From Nocardioidaceae bacterium (lineage in GTDB: Bacteria > Actinomycetota > Actinomycetes > Propionibacteriales > Nocardioidaceae): a DNA stretch of 64,000 bases. The stretch's first letter is position 1. Every line of letters begins with the position of its first letter. The DNA is taken from the NCBI GenBank assembly GCA_030655315.1, contig JAURVT010000043.1, positions 248,001 to 312,000 of the forward strand, written 5' to 3'. This document shows positions 23,416 to 31,872 of this stretch, piece by piece. The position numbers and the translations under genes were made by a program. Under the pieces are notes generated by a model, which saw only the letters and a list, made by a program, of their open reading frames with translations, searched no databases and had not been told where the DNA came from.

Positions 23416-24162
23416 GTGCTGCGCATCGCCTGGTCCGTCGGCGACGGTCGGTCGGGGACGGCCTCGCTCCCCGCGGGCGCCCGCCTCGTCCTGGCCCGGC
23501 GGATGAACCTGCCCGAGCAGGAGCCCTTCGCGGTCCGGCAGGTCGACGGCTCGGTCTACGTCCTCGTCCGGCTGCCCTACGTCAGCGACCCGGCGCTCGT
23601 CGTCACCGCGACCGACCACCATCCCGTCGTCCACCGCGGGCAGCGCGCGAACGGCGCCATCGTCGAGCTGACCACCCCGTCGGGAGACGCCGCCTCGCCC
23701 TCGCCGGGCCAGCGCACCTCGGTGACGTCGAGCGGCAGCCGGGTGACCCTGCGGTACCCCGACCTGACCTTCGAGGTGCTCCTGGAGTTCGATCCGCCCG
23801 GCGCCGAGGACGACGGCACCGGGACCCTCCAGCTCGACGTCGCCGCGCTCGAGCACGACGACGTGTGGCTGGTGGCCGCGCTGGCCGTCGCCCTCTCGCC
23901 CGAGCGCGGCGTCGTCTCCCACGGCGACCTCAAGCAGGCCTACGCCCGGTGGCGTGGCGTCGAGGTGCCCAGCGACGGTGCGTTCGACCGCAACCTGCTG
24001 CGGCCGGCGCTGGAGTCGCGCACCGCCGAGCCCGCCGGCCCCCGCCTGAACAAGATCGTGCTGCTGGTCGACCGCTGCCGCCGGACCTCCGAGCTGCCCG
24101 AGCGGCTGCTGCGCGACGTCCGCGCCCGCCTCGACGCCCTCGGCCCTCCCCCGACCCTCTGA
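23416..24162 (+). CDS. Conserved hypothetical protein divergent from the FHA gene
   Basis: 248 residues from GTG 23416, chosen because GGAGG ends 5 bases upstream; another GTG at 23410 is possible. I do not recognise the family. The N-terminal half is beta-rich with acidic patches (RIAWSVGDGRSGTASL, YVLVRLPYVSDPAL, LRYPDLTFEVLLEFDPP). The C-terminal half is helical and winged-helix-like (RGVVSHGDLKQAYARWRG, FDRNLLRPALES, LNKIVLLVDRCRRTSELP). No signal peptide or membrane segment. It is divergent from the FHA/kinase pair across 70 bases, so a role in the same signalling module, such as a kinase substrate or transcription regulator, is possible but not shown. Confidence 0.6.
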   Translation: MLRIAWSVGDGRSGTASLPAGARLVLARRMNLPEQEPFAVRQVDGSVYVLVRLPYVSDPALVVTATDHHPVVHRGQRANGAIVELTTPSGDAASPSPGQRTSVTSSGSRVTLRYPDLTFEVLLEFDPPGAEDDGTGTLQLDVAALEHDDVWLVAALAVALSPERGVVSHGDLKQAYARWRGVEVPSDGAFDRNLLRPALESRTAEPAGPRLNKIVLLVDRCRRTSELPERLLRDVRARLDALGPPPTL

Positions 24163-24186
24163 CGTGCTCGTCGGGCCGGGAACGAC

Positions 24187-24233
24187 GAACCGCCCCCGGT
24201 CCGCGTGATCGCGGTCCGGAGGCGGTGCGGTTC
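24187..24233. terminator. Stem-loop terminator between the hypothetical gene and tRNA-Pro
   Basis: Outer arms GAACCGC (24187-24193) and GCGGTTC (24227-24233) enclose an inner hairpin CCGGTCCGCG / CGCGGTCCGG (24196-24205 / 24210-24219, one mismatch). It lies 24 bases after the plus-strand stop and 3 bases beyond the 3' end of the minus-strand tRNA, so it probably stops transcripts from both sides. No U-rich tail, as is common in this group. Confidence 0.6.
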
Positions 24234-24235
24234 GG

Positions 24236-24309
24236 TCGGGCTGACAGGATTTGAACCTGCGACCCCCTGACCCCCAGTCAGGTGCGCTACCAAGCTGCGC
24301 CACAGCCCG
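24236..24309 (-). tRNA. tRNA-Pro (anticodon GGG)
   Basis: 74 bases on the minus strand. Acceptor CGGGCTG pairs with CAGCCCG, with A as discriminator. The D-arm has GCGCAGC..GGTAGCGC, the anticodon arm is CCTGA-CTGGGGG-TCAGG giving anticodon GGG (reads CCC/CCU), and the T-arm GCAGGTTCAAATCCTGT carries the TTCAAAT loop. CCA is not encoded. It lies between der and a terminator stem-loop. Confidence 0.95.
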
Positions 24310-24398
24310 AACGGCCCGCGTGGTGCGTCGTGCGAGCCGGGAGAAACCCTACCGCAGGCGGTGCCGCCGACTCACATCGGCTCCACCGCCGCGGCAGG

Positions 24399-25757
24399 TC
24401 AGCGCTTGCGCTTCTCGCGCGGGCGCTGCTGCACGTGAACGGGGGTGCCGACGAAGCCGTACTCCTCGCGCAGGCGGCGCTCGACGAACCGCAGGTACTG
24501 GTCCTCGAGCTTGCCGGTGGTGAACAGGATGAAGGTGGGCGGGGCCACCTGCGCCTGGGTGCCGAACAGGATGCGGGCCTGCTTGCCGCCGCGCACCGGG
24601 TGCGGGTGCTCGGCCACGAGCCGACCGAGGAACTGGTTGAGCATGCCGGTGGGCACACGGGTCTCCCAGCCGTCCAGTGCCGCGTTCAGGGCGCGCTCGA
24701 GGCGGTCGACGTGCCACCCGGTGCGGGCGGTGATGTTGATCCGCGGCGCCCACTGCACCTGCACGAGGTCGCGCTCGATCTCACGGTCGAGGTAGTAGCG
24801 GCGCTCGTCGTCGACGAGGTCCCACTTGTTGAACGCGATGACCAGCGCGCGGCCGGCCTCGGCGACGTTGCCGATGATGCGCAGGTCCTGCTCGCTGATG
24901 GAGTCGCTCGAGTCGATCACCATCACGGCCACCTCGGCGCGCTCGATGGCGCCGGCGGTGCGCAGGCTGGCGTAGTACTCGTGGCCCGAGGCCTCCTTGA
25001 CGCGCTTGCGGATGCCCGCGGTGTCGATGAAGGTCCAGGGCTCGCCGCCCATCATGATGATCTCGTCGACCGGGTCGACGGTGGTGCCCGCGACGCTGTC
25101 GACCACGACGCGCTCGGAGCCGGCCAACTTGTTCAGCAGGCTGGACTTGCCGACGTTGGGCTTGCCGACCAGGGCGATGCGGCGCGGGCCCTCGGGGGCG
25201 TCCCAGTCCTCCGGTGGCGGCTCGGGCAGCGCCTCGAGGATGGAGTCGAGCATGTCGCCGCTGCCTCGGCCGTGCAGCGCCGAGACGGCGATGGGCTCGC
25301 CGAGCCCGAGGTTCCACAAGGTGGCGGCCAGCGCCTCGCCGCGGGCGTCGTCGACCTTGTTGGCCGCGAGGACGACGGGCTTCTGCGCGCGGCGGAGCAC
25401 CTTGACGACGGCCTCGTCGGAGTCGGTGATGCCGACGGTGGCGTCGACCACGAACAGCACCGCGTCGGCCACCGTGACGGCGATCTCGGCCTGGGCGGCG
25501 ATGGACTGGGCCAGACCCTTGGCACCGGGGTTCCAGCCACCGGTGTCGACCACGGTGAACGCGCGCCCGTTCCAGATCGCGTCGTAGGACACGCGGTCGC
25601 GGGTGACGCCCGGGACGTCCTGCACGACGGCCTCGCGGCGACCGATCATCCGGTTGACCAGCGTCGACTTGCCGACGTTGGGCCGCCCGACGACGGCCAG
25701 GACGGGGACCCGGCCCTGGGCCTGGGGACCGACCTGGGTCGGCTCGTCGGTGGTCAT
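24399..25757 (-). CDS. der: Ribosome-assembly GTPase Der (EngA)
   Basis: 452 residues from ATG 25757. Two tandem GTPase domains: the first with [14 protein letters not shown] and NKVD, the second with [17 protein letters not shown] and NKWD, followed by a KH-like C-terminal domain ending REKRKR. Der binds the 50S subunit and is needed for its late maturation. The start is supported by GGGAG upstream; the open frame further upstream has no similarity. A TAGGAT box at 25869-25874 (minus strand), overlapping the stop of the preceding membrane-protein gene, may provide a separate promoter. Same order cmk ... der as in other actinobacteria. Confidence 0.97.
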   Translation of the reverse strand: MTTDEPTQVGPQAQGRVPVLAVVGRPNVGKSTLVNRMIGRREAVVQDVPGVTRDRVSYDAIWNGRAFTVVDTGGWNPGAKGLAQSIAAQAEIAVTVADAVLFVVDATVGITDSDEAVVKVLRRAQKPVVLAANKVDDARGEALAATLWNLGLGEPIAVSALHGRGSGDMLDSILEALPEPPPEDWDAPEGPRRIALVGKPNVGKSSLLNKLAGSERVVVDSVAGTTVDPVDEIIMMGGEPWTFIDTAGIRKRVKEASGHEYYASLRTAGAIERAEVAVMVIDSSDSISEQDLRIIGNVAEAGRALVIAFNKWDLVDDERRYYLDREIERDLVQVQWAPRINITARTGWHVDRLERALNAALDGWETRVPTGMLNQFLGRLVAEHPHPVRGGKQARILFGTQAQVAPPTFILFTTGKLEDQYLRFVERRLREEYGFVGTPVHVQQRPREKRKR

Positions 25758-25871
25758 GCTGTGCTCCCTGCTGCGCTGGACGGCGGTGGGTCCCCCGCGC
25801 ACGCAGCGGCCACGGCACGCTCTCGGCGGGGAGACGCCCCGGGAGTCGTCACCGGGGACCAAACCCCCATC

Positions 25872-26465
25872 CTACGGCCTCGGCGTCGCCCCCGGCGCAC
25901 GCAGCATCGCGAACCGTCGCGCGAGCAGGTCGACGAGCGGTCCGAGCAGCGCGATCACCAGCAGCGTGCCCGGGCCGACGGCCGCGCCGCCGAGCCAGCC
26001 GACGAGCGCTCCCCCGCCCTGCACGAGGCTGTAGCTCCAGGCGAACGGCACCGGCGGATCCATGGCGATCGCGGCAGCCTCGGTGGGACCGGCACCGGCG
26101 TCCGCGGCGAGGTAGCCCGCGACGCCGGCCGCGACCACCGGGAACGCGGCGACCAGGAGCACCGCCCGCAGCCACCACGAGCCGGGCTGGTCGAGGACCC
26201 CGAGGAGCCCCGACACGACGAACCCGACGACGAGCGGCTGCAGCACCGTGCCGAGCCCGGGGCGCAGGCCCCGCGCCCAGGCCAGCCCCACCAGCACCAC
26301 GCCGACCACGAGGTTGACCACCCAGAAGGGGACCTCGAGGCCGATCGAGAGCCCGTTGATCATCGTGGAGTAGCCGTCGGAGCCCAGACCCGCGGTCAGC
26401 AGGAGCGCGACCCCGACGCCGAGGACCGTGCAGGAGACGACGAGCCGCAGCGTCAGCCTCACCAC
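25872..26465 (-). CDS. YczE-like integral membrane protein
   Basis: 197 residues from GTG 26465. Five hydrophobic segments: LVVSCTVLGVGVALLLTAGLG, VPFWVVNLVVGVVLVGLAW, LGTVLQPLVVGFVVSGLLG, a segment around LLVAAFPVVAAGVAGYLAA, and LLVIALLGPLVDLLA. GSDGYSTMINGLS and the internal layout match YczE/YitT proteins. Function not established. It lies 14 bases after cmk in the same direction. In many actinobacteria the slot between cmk and der holds plsC or nothing, so this is a lineage-specific insertion. Distinct from the plus-strand YitT-like gene near 20 kb. Confidence 0.7.
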   Translation of the reverse strand: MVRLTLRLVVSCTVLGVGVALLLTAGLGSDGYSTMINGLSIGLEVPFWVVNLVVGVVLVGLAWARGLRPGLGTVLQPLVVGFVVSGLLGVLDQPGSWWLRAVLLVAAFPVVAAGVAGYLAADAGAGPTEAAAIAMDPPVPFAWSYSLVQGGGALVGWLGGAAVGPGTLLVIALLGPLVDLLARRFAMLRAPGATPRP

Positions 26466-26479
26466 GGGTCCGTGCTGCC

Positions 26480-27148
26480 TCAACGGACGGCGTCGACCAT
26501 CCGCACGATCTCCGCGACGACCTCGTCGAGGGTCAGGTGGGTGGTGTCGACGACGGTGGCACCGTCGGCCTGCGCCAGTGGCGAGGCCGCGCGGCCGGAG
26601 TCGAGGGCGTCGCGGCGACGGAGGTCGGCCTCGGTGGCCGCGACCTGGCCGCTGTCGCCGCCCTGCTCGGCGGTGCGACGGGCGGCGCGGGCCGCCGCGT
26701 CGGCGACGAGGTAGACCTTGACGGGCGCCTCCGGCGCCACGACCGACGCGATGTCGCGGCCCTCCACCACGATGCCGTCCGACGCCTCGGCGATGAGCGC
26801 CCGCTGCTGCGCGACCAGGCGCTCGCGCACCTCGGCCACGGCGCTGACGGCGCTCACGGCCCCGGTGACCTCGGGTCCGCGGATCGGGACGGACACGTCG
26901 GTGCCGTCGGCGTGCACGGCGGGAGCGGCCGGGTCGGTGCCCACCACGACCTGCACGCCGGACGCGGCCTCGGCCACCGCCTCGGCGTCGTCGAGGTCGG
27001 CACCCGCCTCGAGCACCGCCCAGGTCAGGGCCCGGTACATCGCCCCGGTGTCGAGGTACGGCCAGCCCAGCCGGTCCGCGACCCCCCGGGCGGTGCTGGA
27101 CTTGCCCGAACCCGAAGGTCCGTCGACGGCGACCACGATCGTCTCCAC
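26480..27148 (-). CDS. cmk: Cytidylate kinase
   Basis: 222 residues from GTG 27148, chosen because GAGGGAGAG lies 9 bases upstream; the GTG at 27172 would overlap the tyrA stop. It phosphorylates CMP and dCMP with ATP. DGPSGSGKSS is the P-loop; RLGWPYLDTGAMYRALTW is the conserved CMP-side motif; GRDIASVV and RRDALDSGRAASPL follow, with the lid region between. Same operon as tyrA, rluB and scpAB. The length is normal for the family. Confidence 0.96.
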   Translation of the reverse strand: METIVVAVDGPSGSGKSSTARGVADRLGWPYLDTGAMYRALTWAVLEAGADLDDAEAVAEAASGVQVVVGTDPAAPAVHADGTDVSVPIRGPEVTGAVSAVSAVAEVRERLVAQQRALIAEASDGIVVEGRDIASVVAPEAPVKVYLVADAAARAARRTAEQGGDSGQVAATEADLRRRDALDSGRAASPLAQADGATVVDTTHLTLDEVVAEIVRMVDAVR

Positions 27149-27168
27149 GTGCTGCTGCTCTCCCTCGT

Positions 27169-28239
27169 TCACCGGTGGGCCGACCAGCCCTTGGCCGACA
27201 GCGACGCCACCAGGACGTCGGCGCTGTCGGGTCGCACACCCACCTCGACGACGCCCACGGGGCGGGCGACGTCGTGGTCGATGCGCAGGTCCTCGATGTT
27301 GACGCCTGATTCTTCCGCATCGACGAACAGCCGGGCCAGCTCGCCCGGCCGGTCGGGCACCTGGACGTAGACGGTGGCGTCGACGCGCTCGGGCGCCCCG
27401 TGCTTGCCGGGCAGCCGGGACGTGCCCGCGCGCCCCCGGTCGAGCACCTGCGTCAGCGCGTCGCCGGGGGCGGACAGCCCGTCGATCAGCCGGTCGATGT
27501 CGTCGCGCACCGCCGTGAGGAGGCTCGCGATGGGCCCGGCGTTGCCCCGCACGATCTGCGTCCACAGCGCGGGGTCGCTCTCGGCGATCCGGGTGACGTC
27601 GCGCAGGCCCTGGCCGGCGAGGGCGAGGTGCTCGGCCGGGGCGTCGCCGAGCTGCGCCGCGGTGACGACCGACAGCAGGTGCGGCAGGTGCGAGACGCGC
27701 GCCACCGCGGCGTCGTGGTCGGCGGGGTCCATCAGCACCGCGCTGGCACCGCAGGTGACGGCGAGCTCGAAGACGGTCTCGGTGGCGCGGTGGCGCGACG
27801 CGGGGTGGGGCGTGACGGCCCAGACCCGTCCGAGGAACAGGTCGGCGGTGCCGGCGCCGGGCCCGGACCGCTCGCTGCCGGCCATCGGGTGCCCGCCCAC
27901 GTAGCGCGACAGGTCGGCACCGGAGGCCTCGGCCCGCCCGAGCGGCGCGGCCTTGACGCTCGCGACGTCGGTGACGACGGCGTCCGGCCACTCCGCGAGG
28001 GCGTCGACCACCACGTCGCCGACGGCGTCGGGCGGGACCGCCACGACCACGAGCTCGACCTCGGTGGGCCGGTCGGTCGTCCCGGCGCCCAGGCTCGCGG
28101 CGATGCGCGCGTGCTCGTCGGACCGGTCGCGCAGGTGCACGTCGACGCCCGCCCGGACCAGCGCGAGCGCCACCGAGGTGCCGAGCAGGCCGCACCCCAC
28201 CACCAGCACGGGACCCCGGAGGACGGTCGCCCGGCTCAC
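27169..28239 (-). CDS. tyrA: Prephenate dehydrogenase with ACT domain
   Basis: 356 residues from GTG 28239, overlapping the rluB stop (GTGA). VLVVGCGLLGTSVALAL is the NAD(P)-binding loop; GGHPMAGSERSGPG holds the prephenate-binding His and Ser; DHDAAVARVSHLPH is the second substrate motif. A C-terminal ACT domain (DATVYVQVPDRPGELARLF...INIEDLR-like) at about residues 285-355 would mediate feedback control by tyrosine or another amino acid. It makes 4-hydroxyphenylpyruvate (or arogenate to tyrosine) in tyrosine synthesis. Overlap with both neighbours places it firmly in the rluB-cmk operon. Confidence 0.93.
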   Translation of the reverse strand: MSRATVLRGPVLVVGCGLLGTSVALALVRAGVDVHLRDRSDEHARIAASLGAGTTDRPTEVELVVVAVPPDAVGDVVVDALAEWPDAVVTDVASVKAAPLGRAEASGADLSRYVGGHPMAGSERSGPGAGTADLFLGRVWAVTPHPASRHRATETVFELAVTCGASAVLMDPADHDAAVARVSHLPHLLSVVTAAQLGDAPAEHLALAGQGLRDVTRIAESDPALWTQIVRGNAGPIASLLTAVRDDIDRLIDGLSAPGDALTQVLDRGRAGTSRLPGKHGAPERVDATVYVQVPDRPGELARLFVDAEESGVNIEDLRIDHDVARPVGVVEVGVRPDSADVLVASLSAKGWSAHR

Positions 28240-28973
28240 AGGTCGACGGCGTCGAGCAGCACGCCGAGCTCGTCGTTGTCGAGCGCACGGGTGCGGCCGG
28301 GCGGGAGCCCCCGCATCCGCAGGGGGCCGAAGGCGGTACGGCTGAGCTCGAGGACCGGGTGGCCGACCTCCTCGAGCAGCCGCCGGACCACGCGGTTGCG
28401 GCCCACGTGGAGGTCGATCTCGACCAGGGTCTGCGCGCCGTGCTGGGCCTTGACCCGGAACCGGTCGACGGGCACGAGGCCGTCCTCCAGCTCGACGCCG
28501 TCGCTCACGCGGCGGACGGTCTCGGGCGTCACCTCGCCGTCGACGAGGGCGACGTAGGTCTTGGTGATCTCGAACGACGGGTGCGACAGCCGGTGCCCCA
28601 GCTCGCCGTGGTTGGTGAGCAGCAGCAGGCCCGACGTGTCGGTGTCGAGCCGTCCGACGTGGAACAGACCGGTCCCGGCGTCCTTGACGGCGTCGCCGAC
28701 GGTGGGCCGACCCTGCGGGTCCGACATCGTGGTGACCATGCCCACCGGCTTGTGGAGCACCACGTGCACGTGGTCCCCCGGCGGCGGCAGCCGCTTGCCG
28801 TCGACGCGTACCACGGCGCTCTCGGGGTGGACGCGGGCACCCATCGTGGTGACGACCTCGCCGTCGACCTCGACGCGCCCGTCGGCCATCAGCTGCTCGC
28901 TGCCCCGGCGGCTCGCGACGCCCGCCCGGGCCAGCAGCTTCTGCAGACGGATGCCACCCTCGATCTCGGTCAC
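28236..28973 (-). CDS. rluB: 23S rRNA pseudouridine synthase RluB-like
   Basis: 245 residues. An N-terminal S4 domain (RLQKLLARAGVASRRGSEQL) is followed by the RsuA/RluB catalytic core with Asp in GRLDTDTSGLLLLTN and HKPVGMVTT. The C-terminal part has LHVGRNRVVRRLLEEVGHPV, a further family motif. RluB-type enzymes convert a uridine near the peptidyl-transferase region (position 2605 in E. coli) to pseudouridine; the exact site here is assumed. The GTG start overlaps the scpB stop by 4 bases, the conserved actinobacterial arrangement scpA-scpB-rluB. Confidence 0.93.
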   Translation of the reverse strand: MTEIEGGIRLQKLLARAGVASRRGSEQLMADGRVEVDGEVVTTMGARVHPESAVVRVDGKRLPPPGDHVHVVLHKPVGMVTTMSDPQGRPTVGDAVKDAGTGLFHVGRLDTDTSGLLLLTNHGELGHRLSHPSFEITKTYVALVDGEVTPETVRRVSDGVELEDGLVPVDRFRVKAQHGAQTLVEIDLHVGRNRVVRRLLEEVGHPVLELSRTAFGPLRMRGLPPGRTRALDNDELGVLLDAVDL

Positions 28974-29632
28974 GGCTGGTGCTCCTGGGGGGTCTCGGGT
29001 GCGGGGTCGTCGTCGTGGGCGAGCTCGTCGGCGGGGGCGGGCTCGGCCAGCACCTCGGGCTCCTCGTCGACGTCGTCCGTGGTGGGCAGGAAGTGGGCGA
29101 TCTCGGGCAGCTCGTCGAGGCTCGACAGGCCCATCCGCTCGCAGAAGTACGCGGTGGTGCCGTAGAGCGTGGCCCCGCTCTCGGCGTCGTGGCCGACCTC
29201 GTGCACGAGGCCACGGGTGACGAGCGTGCGCATCACGCCGTCCACGTTGACGCCGCGGATGGCCGACACGCGTGCCCGGCTGATGGGCTGACGGTAGGCC
29301 ACCACCGCGACGGTCTCGAGCGCGGCCTGGGTCAGGCGGGCCTGCTGGCCGTCCAGCACGAAGCGCTCGACCGCGGGCGCGAAGAGCTCGCGGGTGTAGA
29401 ACCGCCAGCCGCCGGCGACGTGCCGCAGCTCGAACCCGCGCCCCTGCTCGTCGTAGGACGCCGCGAGACCGGCCAGGGCCTGCTGCACCTCGGCCGGCGG
29501 GTGGCCGACGGCCTGGGCGAGGACGAGGTGGTCCAGCGGCTGGTCCGCGACCATCAGGACGGCCTCGAGGGCCGGCGCGAGCGGGAGCAGCTCCAGCTCG
29601 AGCTCGTCGGTGCGGTCGGTGGTCTCAGTCAT
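28970..29632 (-). CDS. scpB: Segregation and condensation protein B
   Basis: 220 residues. Two winged-helix domains: LAPALEAVLMVADQPLDHLVLAQAV at the start and LTQAALETVAVVAYRQPISRARVSAIRGVNVDGVMRTLVTRGLV in the middle, the latter being the strongest ScpB signature, then YGTTAYFCERMGLSSLDELP. A long acidic and proline-rich tail (about residues 180-220) is typical of actinobacteria. ScpB joins ScpA and the SMC ATPase in the condensin complex that organises the replicated chromosome. Overlaps scpA by 8 bases and rluB by 4. Confidence 0.95.
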   Translation of the reverse strand: MTETTDRTDELELELLPLAPALEAVLMVADQPLDHLVLAQAVGHPPAEVQQALAGLAASYDEQGRGFELRHVAGGWRFYTRELFAPAVERFVLDGQQARLTQAALETVAVVAYRQPISRARVSAIRGVNVDGVMRTLVTRGLVHEVGHDAESGATLYGTTAYFCERMGLSSLDELPEIAHFLPTTDDVDEEPEVLAEPAPADELAHDDDPAPETPQEHQP

Positions 29633-30500
29633 CGCTGCTCCCGGCAGGGTCGGTCAGGGCCTCGGCGTCGACGGCGGGCGGGTCCTCGTCGAACTCGGCG
29701 CCCACCTCGAGCTCGCCGACGTCCTCGCTGCCCGTCCAGCGGATGGTCAGCTCGCCCAGCGGGGTCACCTGCTCGAAGCCCACCACGCCCTCGCGGAACA
29801 GCTCGAGCAGGGCCAGGAAGCGGGCCACCCGGGTGAGGGTGTCGGGCGCGTCGGCGGTCAGGGTGCGGAAGGTGACGGTGCCGGCGGCGCGGAGCCGTTC
29901 GACGACGACGACGGCCTGCTCGCGGACGCTCACCTGCGGTGCGTGCAGGTGGGCGAGCGACAGCACCGGCACCGGGCGCGGCGTCATCGCCCGGGCCGCG
30001 AGGGCGGCGAGGTCCTCGGGGCCGATCGTGATGAGCACCTCGGGCAGCAGCCGGGCGAAGCGCTCGTCCAGCCCGACCGACCGCGGGTAGCGGCGCTGCT
30101 CGCCCGCGAGACGCTCGGCGACGGCCGCGGCCACCTGCTTGAACGCGCGGTACTGCAGCAGCCGGGCGAACAGCAGGTCGCGGGCCTCCAGCAGCGCGAG
30201 GTCCTCCTCGTCCTCCACCTCGGCCTGCGGCAGCAGCCGGGCCGCCTTGAGGTCGAGCAGCGTCGCGGCGACGAGCAGGAACTCGGTGGTCTGCTCGAGG
30301 TCGCCGTCGTCGCCCATCGCCCGGATGTGGGCGATGAACTCGTCGGTCACCTTCGACAGCGCGACCTCGGTGACGTCGAGCTTGTGCTTGGAGATCAGGC
30401 CGAGCAGCAGGTCGAACGGGCCCTCGTAGACGTCGAGGTGCACGTCGAACGAGCCGCGCGGCGTGATCGCCACGCCGTCGACGTCGCTCACGGCGGTCAC
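29625..30500 (-). CDS. scpA: Segregation and condensation protein A (kleisin)
   Basis: 291 residues from GTG 30500, overlapping the upstream stop as GTGA. FDVHLDVYEGPFDLLLGLISKHKLDVTEVALSKVTDEF is the conserved N-terminal kleisin motif that binds the SMC neck; LEQTTEFLLVAATLLDLKAARLLP follows. The C-terminal winged helix (LFREGVVGFEQVTPLGELTIRW) binds the SMC head, and an acidic tail ends the protein. It bridges the SMC dimer and recruits ScpB. The frame is open upstream but only in the shadow of the preceding genes. Confidence 0.95.
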   Translation of the reverse strand: MTAVSDVDGVAITPRGSFDVHLDVYEGPFDLLLGLISKHKLDVTEVALSKVTDEFIAHIRAMGDDGDLEQTTEFLLVAATLLDLKAARLLPQAEVEDEEDLALLEARDLLFARLLQYRAFKQVAAAVAERLAGEQRRYPRSVGLDERFARLLPEVLITIGPEDLAALAARAMTPRPVPVLSLAHLHAPQVSVREQAVVVVERLRAAGTVTFRTLTADAPDTLTRVARFLALLELFREGVVGFEQVTPLGELTIRWTGSEDVGELEVGAEFDEDPPAVDAEALTDPAGSSDD

Positions 30501-30817
30501 GGCTTCTGCAGACGGCGGGCGAGCTCGCCGTCGAGCCCGCGCTCCTCGTAGTCGGCGAGGGCCATGGCGATCGCGGCGCGCACCAGCCGTCCGCGGTCGA
30601 CGCCCTGGCCGAGCGCGCGGCGCAGCACGAGGCGGGCCTGCTCGATCTCGAGCAGCTCGTCGGCGGTGACGTAGACCGTCATCTTCTCGTCGTGCTTGAC
30701 CCGTCCGGACCCGACGCGCGGCTCCTCGGTGGCGGCCGGTGCCGGCGCGGGCGGGTCGGGGACGGCCGTGGGGCGGAACAGCTCGTCCGCCCCCGGCAGG
30801 CTCACGCGCCGGGGCAC
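30497..30817 (-). CDS. Small conserved protein between ParA and ScpA, predicted ribbon-helix-helix
   Basis: 106 residues from GTG 30817, overlapping parA by 16 bases; a GTG at 30805 that overlaps the parA stop as GTGA is an alternative start. The N-terminal 40 residues are proline-rich and disordered (SLPGADELFRPT at the start). The C-terminal half, KMTVYVTADELLEIEQARLVLRR followed by LVRAAIAMALADYEERG, looks like a strand followed by two helices as in CopG/MetJ-type ribbon-helix-helix DNA-binding domains. Its fixed place between ParA and ScpA suggests a partner of the ParA ATPase (a ParB-like or centromere-binding role) or a link to condensin. The function is not known to me. Confidence 0.7.
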   Translation of the reverse strand: MPRRVSLPGADELFRPTAVPDPPAPAPAATEEPRVGSGRVKHDEKMTVYVTADELLEIEQARLVLRRALGQGVDRGRLVRAAIAMALADYEERGLDGELARRLQKP

Positions 30818-31695
30818 CGGGCCAGCACCTCCCTGGCCAGCTGGCGGTAGGCCTCGGAGCCCGGCGACGTGGTGGCGTACGACAGGATCGGCTCGCCCGC
30901 CACCGTGGCGTCGGAGAACTTGACGGTCCGGCGGATGACGGTGTGGAAGACCGCGTCGCCCCAGCCGTCGACCAGCGTCTGGAGCACCTCACGGCCGTGG
31001 AGCGTGCGGCCGTCGTACATGGTGCCGAGCAGCCCGACGATCTGGAGGTCGAGGTTGGTGCGGTCGCGGACCTTCTCGATGGTCTCCTTGAGCAGCGCGA
31101 CGCCGCGCAGCGCGAAGTACTCGCACTCGAGCGGGATGATCACGCCGTCGGCGGCGGTGAGCGCGTTGACGGCGAGCAGGCCGAGCGAGGGCTGGCAGTC
31201 GATCAGGATGATGTCGTACTCGCTGCGCGCCTGGCGGAGCACGCGGGCGAGCGTCTGCTCGCGGCCGACCTCGGTGACCAGGCGCATCTCGGCGGCCGAG
31301 AGGTCGATGTTGGACGGCAGCAGGTCGACGCCGTCGGTGCGCGTCTTGAGCAGCACGTCGCCGAGCGCGACGTCGGGCTCCATCAGCAGGTGGTAGACGC
31401 TCATCTCGAGCTCGTGGGCATGGAACCCGAGCCCGACGGTGAGCGAGCCCTGCGGGTCGAAGTCGACGAGCAGCACCCGTCGTCCGGTCTCGGCGAGCGC
31501 GGCACCCAGGTTGATGGTGGTCGTGGTCTTGCCGACGCCACCCTTCTGGTTGCACAGGGCGAGCACGAGGGCGCGGTCGCGGGTGGGGGCGCCGGGCTCG
31601 GGGAGCACCGGCATCGGACGACCGGTGGGGCCCATCGTGGGCACCTGGCCGAGGGGGAGCGTCCCGTCGGACGTCTCGTCGGGGAGCTGGTCCAT
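30802..31695 (-). CDS. ParA/Soj family ATPase
   Basis: 297 residues from ATG 31695. Deviant Walker A CNQKGGVGKTTTTINLG at about residues 48-64 includes both signature lysines; DFDPQGSLTVGLG is the Walker A' region, IDCQPSLGLLAVNAL Walker B, and GTMYDGRTLH a later family motif. A 40-residue proline-rich leader precedes the ATPase. This is the Rv1708-like second ParA found next to scpA in actinobacteria, different from the parAB pair near the replication origin. It may position the condensin or another cargo. Its ribosome binding site is weak (GAGAG), and a -10 candidate lies about 92 bases upstream. Confidence 0.93.
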   Translation of the reverse strand: MDQLPDETSDGTLPLGQVPTMGPTGRPMPVLPEPGAPTRDRALVLALCNQKGGVGKTTTTINLGAALAETGRRVLLVDFDPQGSLTVGLGFHAHELEMSVYHLLMEPDVALGDVLLKTRTDGVDLLPSNIDLSAAEMRLVTEVGREQTLARVLRQARSEYDIILIDCQPSLGLLAVNALTAADGVIIPLECEYFALRGVALLKETIEKVRDRTNLDLQIVGLLGTMYDGRTLHGREVLQTLVDGWGDAVFHTVIRRTVKFSDATVAGEPILSYATTSPGSEAYRQLAREVLARCPGA

Positions 31696-31786
31696 GGTGT
31701 TCTCGTGTCTCTCGCGCGGGTCGGACGGGGTGCCGCCGGGACGGTCTGCGCTGTCGATTTGTCGACTCCTCGGCCCGGCACCGCCG

Positions 31787-31792
31787 ACTCTA
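31787..31792 (-). promoter_or_regulatory. -10 candidate TAGAGT for the parA-scpAB operon
   Basis: TAGAGT on the minus strand in the 177-base gap between xerD and parA, giving a leader of about 85 bases. A self-complementary TCTAGA overlaps it. The rest of the gap shows no gene. Confidence 0.35.
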
Positions 31793-31872
31793 GACCTCGG
31801 CCCCCTGACGCCCGCGGGCGGCTCGCCGAAGATCCCCTGCCCCTCACGAGCTGAGGATCTGGCGCCCGGGCC

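Noticed and set aside
26480-28288. Long minus-strand frame extending cmk upstream by about 380 codons
   Set aside because: The extension lies over tyrA in another frame and is Arg/Pro-rich; the true cmk start has a ribosome binding site at 27148.
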